64,000 nucleotides of DNA, taken from NCBI GenBank assembly GCA_031383405.1, contig JANMZO010000213.1, positions 1 through 64,000 of the forward strand. The letters are read 5' to 3'. Made by a program: the position numbers and the translations under genes. Source of the stretch: JANMZO01 sp031383405 (GTDB lineage: Bacteria > Actinomycetota > Acidimicrobiia > Acidimicrobiales > JANYDT01). The notes under the pieces are model-generated. The model made no database searches. It saw only the letters and a program-made list of their open reading frames with translations, and was not told the origin of the DNA. Below, in pieces: positions 16,281 to 25,215 of this stretch (position 1 is the first letter of the stretch; every line of letters starts with the position of its first letter).

Positions 16281-17581
16281 CGGCCGAGCACCGGAGCGTC
16301 CGGCACCCCGAGGTCCGCGGTCCGGTAGCCGACCAAGCTGTCGTTGGCGAGCATCGCTTCAAGGGCTCGGCCCTTCAGGTCAAGCTCAACGGGTTTGCCG
16401 AAGGTGACAATCACGGCCGACGTGATCTTTCCGGCGGCGCGCAACTTCCGGGGGGAGGCCCCCTCCGATATCGCCAATGGGGAGGATCTTTCATTGGCAA
16501 CGCCGCTCGATCTCCGAGCGGATGACGCCTCGGACATCGCCACTTCGCTGGATGTGGCCACGGTCCGCGCCGTGCTGCCGCCCGGCGCCGACTCAATTTC
16601 AAGGACGACATTCCCCCGGTCCATCCGGATACCTACGGTGGCCCTGCGAGCCGCCGGTCCGAGATTGGCTGCGGTTCGCGCCAGCAGCGCAGCGTCACCG
16701 TGAAGTTCGTGGCCGACGGAGGCCGGAGCGATTCCTTCGAGGCGAGGCAGGTCGTAGGAGTCGATCGTCGTGCTGGCGATCAAGGCGATCGCCGTATCGT
16801 TCTCCGCTACGAGGACCGTGTTTGTCGGGCCGACAACCATGGCGATGGGTTGGCGCGCGACAACGACGATCGAGAGACGCCGCATCCAATGTTTGGTCAC
16901 GGATACCTCAGCGAGATCGGGCAGTTTCCGTAAACGGTCCTCGACCCGTGACGCCGAAATCCGCACGAGGGGGGTCCCAAGGGTGAGATCGCTCTCTTTC
17001 ATGATGCGGGCGGCGTCGTTGGTTCCAGCTATCGAGATCGACGTTACGCCGAGGAGCGGGCTGACGAGAACTCCACCGGCGCATATGACCGAGCCGGCCA
17101 GCGCAAGCGCCAAAAGCGTCCGACGCCGGCGGAATACGTGCTCCGAACGGCGGATCTCGGCGCGCCGCCGGGCAATCTTCGGGTTCACCGGACTACTCGG
17201 ATCAACGGACCCCGGGTCATCCATCTCGATCCGGCTCCGCACCCCGACCGACGTGGACCGACTCGGGGAAACCCGCGTCGGCGCGAGTGCTGTCGCACGC
17301 GATCTGGTCGGTCGCGCCGACGTCGGGGGAGCCAAAGCCCGTCGCGGGTTTTCCACGCCGCTCTCGTCGGCACGTTGATCGGGTCTTGTGCTGCGAAGAA
17401 CACACGCCCCGATGGCCCCGGGAACCGGAGCGCCAGACCGGGCCGGCAATGTTCCGGACGGACCACTTACCGTCCCGGGAGCCAACCGGGTCGTCTTTGC
17501 GACCGACTGTCGTGGCGTGCCGGTTGGTTCGGGATCTGCATCGACGACCGGATCGGGATCGGTGAAGGTGATCGTGGTCAT
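16277..17581 (-). CDS. ftsQ: Cell division protein FtsQ
   Basis: 434 residues, against the usual 250-300. A disordered Pro/Arg/Ser-rich cytoplasmic region (1-150) precedes one membrane segment (about 155-176), a POTRA domain (about 178-245, LGVTSISIAGTND to VARQPIAMV) and the FtsQ beta domain. The beta domain is split by a Ser/Ala-rich insertion of about 50 residues (332-385) before ITSAVIVTFGKPVELDLKG. FtsQ is the bitopic scaffold of the FtsQ-FtsL-FtsB complex. Its ATG overlaps the murB stop by four bases. Confidence 0.9.
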   Translation of the reverse strand: MTTITFTDPDPVVDADPEPTGTPRQSVAKTTRLAPGTVSGPSGTLPARSGAPVPGAIGACVLRSTRPDQRADESGVENPRRALAPPTSARPTRSRATALAPTRVSPSRSTSVGVRSRIEMDDPGSVDPSSPVNPKIARRRAEIRRSEHVFRRRRTLLALALAGSVICAGGVLVSPLLGVTSISIAGTNDAARIMKESDLTLGTPLVRISASRVEDRLRKLPDLAEVSVTKHWMRRLSIVVVARQPIAMVVGPTNTVLVAENDTAIALIASTTIDSYDLPRLEGIAPASVGHELHGDAALLARTAANLGPAARRATVGIRMDRGNVVLEIESAPGGSTARTVATSSEVAMSEASSARRSSGVANERSSPLAISEGASPRKLRAAGKITSAVIVTFGKPVELDLKGRALEAMLANDSLVGYRTADLGVPDAPVLGR

Positions 17582-18594
17582 GGAGCGTCCGATGTGAGGT
17601 CAGATCCCCCGGGGGAAGTGGAGGAAAGCGATGGGAGAACGGCGTCGAAACCCGCAGTGCGAACTTCGGGACGCAACTCGACGCCAAATGTCTCGAACAC
17701 CCGGCGTCTGATCTCAATGATAAGCGCCCATATGTCAGCGGCCGTGGCATTGTCGTCGGCTTGGATGAAGTTCGCATGTTTTTCCGACACACTCGCCGAG
17801 CCGATCCGGTACCCCCGAAGTCCGGCCGAATCAATCAGACGTCCGGCAGAGTCACCGACCGGATTCGTGAACACCGATCCGCAGTTCGCGCCACCCGGTT
17901 GATGCTCTCGTCGCCAACGGACAATTTCCGACAGCTCAGCTTCGGCCGATTGCGTAACGCATTCCGTGAGCGCGAATGTGGCGGAAAGGACAACGTCGCA
18001 GTCCCGCAGATTCGAGGCCCGGTAACGTAGTGCGAGGTCTTTCGCCGCAATGGTCCGGAGTTCCGACTCGTCGAGACTCCAAACGGAAACATCGAGCAGA
18101 CTCTCCGCTACGGACGACCCGTGGCCGCCCGCGTTCATCCGCACGCCTCCCCCGACACTACCGGGAACACCGACCATCCATTCCAGTCCGGATCGCCCGC
18201 GGGAGGCCGCCTGGCGCGCCAGGACCGGCATCTTCAGGCCGGCGCCCGCGGTCACCCGACAGACGATTCCCGCGTCGTCCGTGACGGTACCATCGCCATC
18301 GGTGAACTCGGCGGTTGCGAACTCCCCGACCAACACGATGACCAGCCCCCGGATACCGGCGTCCGCGACCAGGAGATTCGAGCCCTGACCCACCACGACA
18401 GCGCAGGTCCCCGTTGCATGCACCACGTCAGCCACCCGCCTCATTTCCTCCTTGGTATGCACGCGTACCAACGCGTCGGCCGGCCCGCCGACGCGAAAGG
18501 TGGTGAGTGTGCGCAGCATTACCTGAGGTTCAGCCAACGGACCGAGTAGTCCAATTGCTTCGGTCACCGCTGCGGTCGGGTCAGGTGTCGCCAT
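17578..18594 (-). CDS. murB: UDP-N-acetylmuramate dehydrogenase
   Basis: About 338 residues. The FAD-binding part has TTFRVGGPADALV, VVGQGSNLLVAD and RMNAGGHGSSVAESL. The catalytic region has GANCGSVFTNP and SVSEKHANFIQADDNATA, placing it in the MurB family that reduces UDP-GlcNAc-enolpyruvate to UDP-MurNAc with NADPH. ATG 18594 lies 50 bases downstream of the murC stop. No strong ribosome site is visible there, and no better in-frame start was found. Confidence 0.94.
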   Translation of the reverse strand: MATPDPTAAVTEAIGLLGPLAEPQVMLRTLTTFRVGGPADALVRVHTKEEMRRVADVVHATGTCAVVVGQGSNLLVADAGIRGLVIVLVGEFATAEFTDGDGTVTDDAGIVCRVTAGAGLKMPVLARQAASRGRSGLEWMVGVPGSVGGGVRMNAGGHGSSVAESLLDVSVWSLDESELRTIAAKDLALRYRASNLRDCDVVLSATFALTECVTQSAEAELSEIVRWRREHQPGGANCGSVFTNPVGDSAGRLIDSAGLRGYRIGSASVSEKHANFIQADDNATAADIWALIIEIRRRVFETFGVELRPEVRTAGFDAVLPSLSSTSPGGSDLTSDAP

Positions 18595-18643
18595 CAGCGG
18601 ACCAAGCCGGGGATCGTACCGACCGACCCGCTTCCGCTCCGGA

Positions 18644-20059
18644 TCATGAAGGTCCGCCGACCGACCCGGAGGCGTTTTTGGCCCAATCGTGGGCCAACAG
18701 TTCACTGGGGAGCGTCGTCAGATCGCCAGCGTTCATGGTCAGACACAGGTCCCCGGAGCGAAGTGTTGACGTGAGAAAGTCCACGAGCTCAGCGCGAGAT
18801 TCGCAGTACTGCAGAGTGAACGCCGGGACAGTCTCATCGATTGCATCGAAGACCGTTCGGCCCGAGATTCCCTCGATCGGCGCCTGTCCCGCCGAATAGA
18901 GGCCCGTGATAACCACCACGTCGGCGCCATCGAAGGAGTGGGCGAAGTCACGCCCGACATCTCGCACGCGGGTGAATCGATGGGGTTGGAACACCGCCAC
19001 CACGCGATTCCATCCCCCGCTTGCTGCGCCGCTGACAGTTGCCTCGACTTCCGTTGGTAAGTGCGCATAGTCATCGACAAACATAACGCCGTTAGCGGTT
19101 CCACGGCGTTCGAACCGGCGACCGACGCCGGCAAAAGACGATAATGCCGCAGCGGTCGTAGCGGGAGCGATTCCGAGTTCGCTGGCGAGCGCAAAGACCG
19201 CCGTCGCGTTGAGCACGTTGTGGGCACCCGGGATCTGAAGCTCAATCGTGCCCAGCCGCTCACCGCGCCGTTGGACAGAAAACCGGGTTCCGAGCGAGAG
19301 CGGCACGAAATCGACGACACGGTAGGTCGCGGCTTCATGAAAACCATACGTTGTGACCGTGATCTCGTCGCTGAGTCGCCCGATCAGACGCTGGACGCCT
19401 CTGTCGTCGGCGCAAACGATCCGCACGTTGCGCGCTTGGCGCACGAACTGGTCGAACGCCGCTTCCAGAGCCTCCATCGAACCGTGAAAGTCGAGGTGGT
19501 CGGGCTCAATGTTGGTGACGATAACGGCCTCGGCGCCGAATCGGACAAAAGAGCCGTCGCTCTCGTCGGCTTCGACGCTCAGCCACGGCGCTTCGGTCCA
19601 GCGGACGCCCGTTCCGAGTTGGCTGACCTGCCCGCCGACGATGAACGACGGGTTCCACTCCGCCGCGACGAGAACCAGTGCACACATGGCGCTCGTCGTC
19701 GTTTTCCCATGCGTGCCGGACACGGCGATGGTTCGACGGATGCGACCCAACGCCTCCATCATGTCGGGCCTATCGACGATCGGGATGCCAGCCCGCTCGG
19801 CCGCGTCGTACTCCACATTTCCCGGTTTGATCGCGGTTGATACCGTTACAAAATCTGCTCCCCGTATGTGGCTCGCGTCGTGGCCGACCCACACTGTGCA
19901 ACCTAGTTCCCGAAGTCGGTCGAGCAACGGAGAATCGGCGGCGTCGCTTCCGGTCACCCGGTGACCGGCTTTGATCAGGATATGGGCGATCGCACTCATG
20001 GCGGCCCCGCCGATGGCGACCACGTGAACCTGCTTTGGTGAGTGAAGGTCAGGAATCAT
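18644..20059 (-). CDS. murC: UDP-N-acetylmuramate-L-alanine ligase
   Basis: 471 residues, normal MurC length. The N-terminal Rossmann motif is VAIGGAAMSAIAHIL, in place of the more common GIGGxGMSG. The ATP loop is VSGTHGKTTTSAM (about 114-126), with EADESDGSF and NIEPDHLDFH in the centre and a C-terminal VDDYAHLPTEV. It adds L-Ala to UDP-MurNAc. The gene is followed by murB and preceded by murG with a 63-base gap. Confidence 0.95.
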   Translation of the reverse strand: MIPDLHSPKQVHVVAIGGAAMSAIAHILIKAGHRVTGSDAADSPLLDRLRELGCTVWVGHDASHIRGADFVTVSTAIKPGNVEYDAAERAGIPIVDRPDMMEALGRIRRTIAVSGTHGKTTTSAMCALVLVAAEWNPSFIVGGQVSQLGTGVRWTEAPWLSVEADESDGSFVRFGAEAVIVTNIEPDHLDFHGSMEALEAAFDQFVRQARNVRIVCADDRGVQRLIGRLSDEITVTTYGFHEAATYRVVDFVPLSLGTRFSVQRRGERLGTIELQIPGAHNVLNATAVFALASELGIAPATTAAALSSFAGVGRRFERRGTANGVMFVDDYAHLPTEVEATVSGAASGGWNRVVAVFQPHRFTRVRDVGRDFAHSFDGADVVVITGLYSAGQAPIEGISGRTVFDAIDETVPAFTLQYCESRAELVDFLTSTLRSGDLCLTMNAGDLTTLPSELLAHDWAKNASGSVGGPS

Positions 20060-20122
20060 GACGGGTTCGCCGAAGCTGGGAAAACGACAGTAATGAAGGT
20101 CCGCCGAAATCTCGCCACGGAA

Positions 20123-21346
20123 TCACGCGCGGGGTTCGGGCCGAGCGGCGTACTTGCGAAGAAGGTCCGCAATGTCGTTGGCCGCGTTCGGACGGGCCCG
20201 ACGGCGCTGAGCTGCGGCCATGGCGGAGCGCTTCTCGGGATGGGAAAGCAGACTGTCGAGTTCAGAGCTCAACCGTTCGACAGAGAGCTCAGACTGCGGT
20301 AGGTGGATACAGGCACCCGTTGCCGCGACGCAGTTCGCATTCGCGCTTTGATGATCTTCGGCAGCCGAGGGAAGCGGGACGAGTATCGCAGGCACCCCGG
20401 CTACGGACAGATCAGCGATCGATGTCGCTCCGGCTCGGCAGACGACGACATCAGAGGCCCCGTAGACCAGGTCCATCCGATCCTCATAGCGGATCTGCCG
20501 GTAGTCGAGCGCGGTGACCGGATGCCTGGACCGGAACTCCTTGAGCCACTTTTGGGCATCGGCGTAGTCTCGGTCGCCGATCACGTGATGGATCACCATC
20601 CGGTGATCATTCCACTTCTCACAAAGTTCGAACACGACCTGGTTTAGCGTCCGGGCTCCGAGCGATCCTCCGAACACACTGACCATCGGCACGTCGTCGT
20701 CGACACCAAGATCTCGTCGTGATGCCGAGCGAACGGCGACTGATTGCCCGCGACCGCGTTCCTCGCCCGTCGGCGCCGACTCGGAATCAGCCACGGGCAT
20801 AGGTCCGGCCAACGCGAGAACTGAAGCGCGCACCGGGTTGCCGAGCAAGACGGCACCCGGAATCCCCGTGCCTTCGAAAGCCGTGGCCGTGGCCCTGGCA
20901 AATCGGGCGACGCTCTTTATCGCCAGGCCGGCCCGGGCGTTCGACTCGGCCAGAACGAGCGGAATTCGCAGCAGAACGGCCGAGAAGGCACACGGCACCG
21001 ACGCGTATCCGCCCACCGAAAAAACTATGGCGGGCCGGCGACGCACGAGGAGGGCGAACGCCCGAACGAACGCAGCACCGAGCCCGATCACGTTCTTGAC
21101 GTTTTCGAAGGTCAGGGCCCGTCGAATGCCGCGACCCGGCAGCAACACAATTGGGAATCCTCCCTCGGCGACGAGGCGTTTTTCGATCCCGCGCTTCGAT
21201 CCTACGAACAGCAGGTCGCCAACCGGTAGGCCTCCGGCGTGTAACGCTTCAGCAACGGCGACAGCTGGCAGAACATGACCAGCCGTTCCGCCGCCGGCAA
21301 TGACGACCCAAGGCTTCTGAGGCGGTCGCTGAGGTTTGCTACCCAT
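20123..21346 (-). CDS. murG: UDP-GlcNAc:lipid I GlcNAc transferase MurG
   Basis: 407 residues, GT28 fold. The N-terminal glycine loop is VIAGGGTAGHVLPAVAVAEAL, the acceptor region FSVGGYASVPC, the donor loop SVFGGSLGARTLNQ, and the C-terminal CRAGATSIADLSVAGVPAIL and PLPSAAEDHQSANA. It makes lipid II on the cytoplasmic membrane face. A hydrophilic insert of about 30 residues (SESAPTGEERGRGQS) sits near residue 190 between the two domains, with a short C-terminal tail. It follows ftsW after about ten bases. Confidence 0.95.
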   Translation of the reverse strand: MGSKPQRPPQKPWVVIAGGGTAGHVLPAVAVAEALHAGGLPVGDLLFVGSKRGIEKRLVAEGGFPIVLLPGRGIRRALTFENVKNVIGLGAAFVRAFALLVRRRPAIVFSVGGYASVPCAFSAVLLRIPLVLAESNARAGLAIKSVARFARATATAFEGTGIPGAVLLGNPVRASVLALAGPMPVADSESAPTGEERGRGQSVAVRSASRRDLGVDDDVPMVSVFGGSLGARTLNQVVFELCEKWNDHRMVIHHVIGDRDYADAQKWLKEFRSRHPVTALDYRQIRYEDRMDLVYGASDVVVCRAGATSIADLSVAGVPAILVPLPSAAEDHQSANANCVAATGACIHLPQSELSVERLSSELDSLLSHPEKRSAMAAAQRRRARPNAANDIADLLRKYAARPEPRA

Positions 21347-21356
21347 GGATTCGAGG

Positions 21357-22814
21357 TTACTGTCGTAGGTTTCCGGGACGCGCGCGACGAGACACCGGCC
21401 GGGTCAACGGGGCCACGACCCGGACCGGCGTACCACCGGTCGAGGAACGGTCGGTCGTCCGAACCGGTCCCCTCGAACCGGTTGAACGAGTGGCCCGGGA
21501 GGAGGCGTTCTTCGAGCGGTCGGCTTGCAAGCGTTCCGCAGCGTTGCGTCGTCCGGACCGGGCGATGTTGAGCAACACACCGAGCGCAGCCATCACGACG
21601 ACGAACGACGATCCGCCGACGGAGATCAACGGTAGAGGAACACCGGTCACGGGAAGGGCCCCCACCACGGCACCCATGTTGATGATTGCCTGCGAAAACA
21701 GCCATGCGGTGATTCCCACCGCGACCAGTGCACCGAAACGATCGGGGGCGCGGCGGGCGGTTTGCATGCCGAGCAGCGCCAAGCCGAGAAACAAACCAAG
21801 CACCAGGCCGGCGCCCACCAGACCCAACTCCTCACCGATCACAGCGAAGATGAAGTCGGTGTGGGAGTTCGGCAGAAAACCCCACTTGGCTTTGCTGGCG
21901 CCGACACCGACGCCAAAGAGGCGGCCCGAAGCGAATCCCAGTTTGGACTGAAGGACGTGATAGCCAATCCCATTGAGATCCCGCTCGGGATGGCGAAAGG
22001 CCAAAATACGGTCGCGACGGTACGGTTCATGCCACGCAAAGAGCGCGACCAACACAGCAGCCAAACTACCAATACGAGCAAAGCGTCGACCTGACAAACC
22101 CATATAGACACTCATGGCAAACAGAATGGCCATCAAAATGATGCCAGTGCCCATGTCGGGTTGAAGTGCAATAGGTACGAGCACGAATAACGCCACGACG
22201 ACCAACTGATGCGATAGCAACCGGTCCCTGTCGGGCTTGTCGGCGACGATCAGGAACATCGTCGCCAAGCCGATGATCAGAGCGAATTTCATCGCCTCGC
22301 TCGGCTGGAGGGCAATCGACTCCGGCCCGAGCCAACGACGTGAGCCGTTGCGCTTTTTTCCGATCATGACGGTCAGACATGTGGCCGCCCACACAATACC
22401 GAAGATGGCCGGCGCCAACCGGTGCCACACCCGGTAGGGAACCGTAACCGCTACGACAAGTACGAGCGTCCCAAGCCCGACCCACTGCAGCTGACGGCGG
22501 AAGATGTACCAGCTGGAACCATATGTCCTAAGCGAGCTTACTGATGACGAAGAAGCCACGAAGACGAGACCTACAGCGACGATGATCGCCACAACGACCG
22601 CCAGTCCGATTGCGTGCGGTGTCCACCCAGTTGCTGAGGCCGTTTGTCGGCGGGTCACCGTCGCACTCCGGCCACGCTCGCGCTCTACCGCTGACGCAAA
22701 CGCATCCGGGCGTGGACCGCCTTTGCGCGAAGCGGAATGCGTGTGCCCGGAGGATGAGCCCCGTGTCGTTCTCAACGCAGCGCGGCGCGCGGCCGCGTCA
22801 AAAGGAACGGTCAT
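21357..22814 (-). CDS. ftsW: SEDS peptidoglycan polymerase FtsW
   Basis: About 485 residues with some ten membrane segments. A hydrophilic N-terminal tail of about 70 residues and a basic Ser/Thr/Arg C-terminal tail of about 65 residues flank the core. SEDS landmarks are SRRWLGPESIALQPSEAMKF, the LQPDMGTGIILM loop, LGLVGAGLVLGLFLGLALLG and VGALPVTGVPLPLISVGGSS. FtsW polymerises lipid II at the septum together with FtsI. The ATG at 22814 shares a base with the mraY stop (TGATG), so ftsW directly follows mraY with no murD between them. Confidence 0.94.
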   Translation of the reverse strand: MTVPFDAAARRAALRTTRGSSSGHTHSASRKGGPRPDAFASAVERERGRSATVTRRQTASATGWTPHAIGLAVVVAIIVAVGLVFVASSSSVSSLRTYGSSWYIFRRQLQWVGLGTLVLVVAVTVPYRVWHRLAPAIFGIVWAATCLTVMIGKKRNGSRRWLGPESIALQPSEAMKFALIIGLATMFLIVADKPDRDRLLSHQLVVVALFVLVPIALQPDMGTGIILMAILFAMSVYMGLSGRRFARIGSLAAVLVALFAWHEPYRRDRILAFRHPERDLNGIGYHVLQSKLGFASGRLFGVGVGASKAKWGFLPNSHTDFIFAVIGEELGLVGAGLVLGLFLGLALLGMQTARRAPDRFGALVAVGITAWLFSQAIINMGAVVGALPVTGVPLPLISVGGSSFVVVMAALGVLLNIARSGRRNAAERLQADRSKNASSRATRSTGSRGPVRTTDRSSTGGTPVRVVAPLTRPVSRRARPGNLRQ

Positions 22815-23854
22815 CAGTCGATACCTCCGGACGAGAGGAAATCGGCATAGAAGATGCCGAGTCCGAACGAAACTGCAATCATCACGATGATCCAGAACCG
22901 GATGATCACCGTTGTTTCCGGCCACCCACCCAACTCGAAGTGATGATGTATTGGAGCCATGCGAAACAATCTCTTGCCACCCATCAAGCGGAACGTGAAG
23001 ACCTGGATAATGACCGACAGCGTCTCCATAACGAACAACGCACCGATGATCGGTAACAGGAGCGGGGTGTAGGTGATGATCGCAATGCCGCCGAAGGCGG
23101 CTCCGATCGCGAGTGCGCCGACGTCACCCATGAAGATGCGCGCCGGCGCCGCGTTCCACCAAAGGAAGCCAGCGCATGATCCGACCATTGCTGCCGCAAA
23201 CACCGCAATGTCGAGTGCCTGCGGGACCTGGTAATGGTTGAGATGGCGGAACATCCAAAACGCCATCACGGTGTAGGCCACGAACCCGAACATCGAGGAT
23301 CCACCGGCGAGACCGTCAAGGCCATCGGTGAGGTTCACACCGTTGGTTGTCGCAAGAATGATGAACACCGCGAACACCACCCAGACAAAGGCGGGGACCC
23401 TCCAGCCCGGTGACGAATACCGCGTGAACCCGATGATCATCTTTACGTTCGCGTACTTCACTGCCAGAACGGAGAACGAGACCGCGACGGCGAGCAGTCC
23501 GATGATCTTGGCCCGCTTGTTCAGCCCGAGACTGCGTTGGCGCGTGACTTTGATCCAGTCGTCGGCCAATCCGACGGCGCCGGCACCGACAAACGCGAGC
23601 AGTACAAGCTGCCCACCCCGGCTGAAGGGCACCGCGTCGGTCACGAAGTGCGGGATCATGTAGCCGGAGACTGCAGCAATCACGATCATGATGCCGCCCA
23701 TTGTCGGGGTGCCGGACTTCTTGATGTGGGCTTGAGGACCGTCAGCGCGAATAGGTTGTCCGATTCCGCGGCTCGCGAGCCAACGGATCAGTACCGGCAT
23801 CCCAAAGATGGCCACCGAGAACGAGATCGCCCCAGCCCAGAGCAGGGCGGTCAT
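22814..23854 (-). CDS. mraY: Phospho-MurNAc-pentapeptide transferase MraY
   Basis: 346 residues, ten membrane segments. Signatures are KKSGTPTMGGIMIVIA, GLADDWIK, NLTDGLDGLAGG, MGDVGALAIGAAFGG and APIHHHFELGG. It forms lipid I from UDP-MurNAc-pentapeptide and undecaprenyl phosphate. The ATG overlaps the murF stop by four bases (ATGA). Confidence 0.97.
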   Translation of the reverse strand: MTALLWAGAISFSVAIFGMPVLIRWLASRGIGQPIRADGPQAHIKKSGTPTMGGIMIVIAAVSGYMIPHFVTDAVPFSRGGQLVLLAFVGAGAVGLADDWIKVTRQRSLGLNKRAKIIGLLAVAVSFSVLAVKYANVKMIIGFTRYSSPGWRVPAFVWVVFAVFIILATTNGVNLTDGLDGLAGGSSMFGFVAYTVMAFWMFRHLNHYQVPQALDIAVFAAAMVGSCAGFLWWNAAPARIFMGDVGALAIGAAFGGIAIITYTPLLLPIIGALFVMETLSVIIQVFTFRLMGGKRLFRMAPIHHHFELGGWPETTVIIRFWIIVMIAVSFGLGIFYADFLSSGGID

Positions 23855-25215
23855 TGCGAGGTTCCGTTGCCTTGGAGCCGCTCAGCCAGCTTCTCGAGTC
23901 CGGCCACCCGACTCCCTTTGATCAGGATTGCGTCTCCGTCGGCAGGAGCGCCAAGCGAGCGTAGGAAACTGAGCGCCCCGTCCAAGCCGACAACGTTTTT
24001 TACTTGATACGACGGTTCATCGACCGCCATCACGGCGTCGATTCCGAGAACACGCGCGTACTCGGCAATCTCACGATGAAAGGCGTCACTCTCCTCGCCC
24101 AGTTCGGCCATCGTTCCAAGCACCGCAACGCGCCGCTGCGCGGGCGTTGCGGCAAGAGACTCGAGCCCGGCCTTCATCGATCCGGGATTCGCATTGTAGG
24201 CGTCGTTGATGACAACCGCTCCGCTGGCGAGACGGTGGAACTCCATACGCCACGGCGACAGCACATTCGTCGCCAGACCGGCAACGACCGATGAGAGTTC
24301 AATGCCTGATGCCAGCGAGGCCGCGGATGCGGCCAGGGCGTTTTCAACCTGATGCAAACCACGCGCTTGCAGCGACACGTCGGCTCTGCCCCAGGGTGTG
24401 GCCATCGCGAACGTCGCTCGCAGTTCGGCATCGAGGACGATACCGGAAGCGACGATGTCCGCCGCGACTGACCCCTTGGCACTGAACGTAAGCACCCGGC
24501 ACGACGGTTTGGTACGCAGTAACTGCAGCATTGCGTCGTCTGCGTTCAATACAGCCGTGCCACCAACGGGAAGCGCTTCGAGGAGTTCCCCTTTCGCATG
24601 AGCGGTTGCCTCGGCACTCCCGAACAGATCTCGGTGAGCCGTGCCGATGTTTGTCACAACCCCAACGGTAGGCCGTGCGATGGCACAAAGCATGGCAATG
24701 TGACCGATTCCGCGCGCACCCATTTCGATAATTGCGTGACGTGCGTCGTCCGGCGCGTTGACCAGGGTCAACGGAACGCCGTACTCGTTGTTGAACGACT
24801 TGTGGCTGACAGCCGCCGGCCCGGCTGTAAGGAGAATCGCCCCGATCAGGTCCTTCGTCGAGGTTTTTCCGCTCGATCCGGTCACACCGATAACGCTGCC
24901 CGGAATTCGTTTGCGCGCATATGAGCCTAACGCCTGGAGAGCATCTGTGGTGTCGTCGACGATGATCGCGCCATCGTTCACGGTGGAGTCCGGATCATCT
25001 CGACCGGGATCGAATCGGGATGTCAACCACGCTCCGGCCCCCGCTGCCTTCGCAGCCTCGATGAAGTCGTGTCCGTCGCGTTGGGCGATGATCGGCACGA
25101 ACAACGCGCCCGTCGGAACATCCCGGGAGTCGACCGTGGCTCCGAGCACGGGCCCGTCCTGTCCACACAGGGTGGCTCCGAGCGCGTCCGCTATCTCTTG
25201 TCGCGTGAACCTCAT
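23851..25215 (-). CDS. murF: UDP-MurNAc-tripeptide-D-Ala-D-Ala ligase
   Basis: About 454 residues. The ATP loop is VIGVTGSSGKTSTKDLIGAIL, followed by SFNNEYGVPLTLVNA, IEMGARGIGHIAML and the C-terminal INDAYNANPGSMKAGL, all MurF hallmarks. It adds D-Ala-D-Ala to the UDP-MurNAc tripeptide. ATG 25215 overlaps the murE stop by four bases. Confidence 0.95.
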   Translation of the reverse strand: MRFTRQEIADALGATLCGQDGPVLGATVDSRDVPTGALFVPIIAQRDGHDFIEAAKAAGAGAWLTSRFDPGRDDPDSTVNDGAIIVDDTTDALQALGSYARKRIPGSVIGVTGSSGKTSTKDLIGAILLTAGPAAVSHKSFNNEYGVPLTLVNAPDDARHAIIEMGARGIGHIAMLCAIARPTVGVVTNIGTAHRDLFGSAEATAHAKGELLEALPVGGTAVLNADDAMLQLLRTKPSCRVLTFSAKGSVAADIVASGIVLDAELRATFAMATPWGRADVSLQARGLHQVENALAASAASLASGIELSSVVAGLATNVLSPWRMEFHRLASGAVVINDAYNANPGSMKAGLESLAATPAQRRVAVLGTMAELGEESDAFHREIAEYARVLGIDAVMAVDEPSYQVKNVVGLDGALSFLRSLGAPADGDAILIKGSRVAGLEKLAERLQGNGTSQ

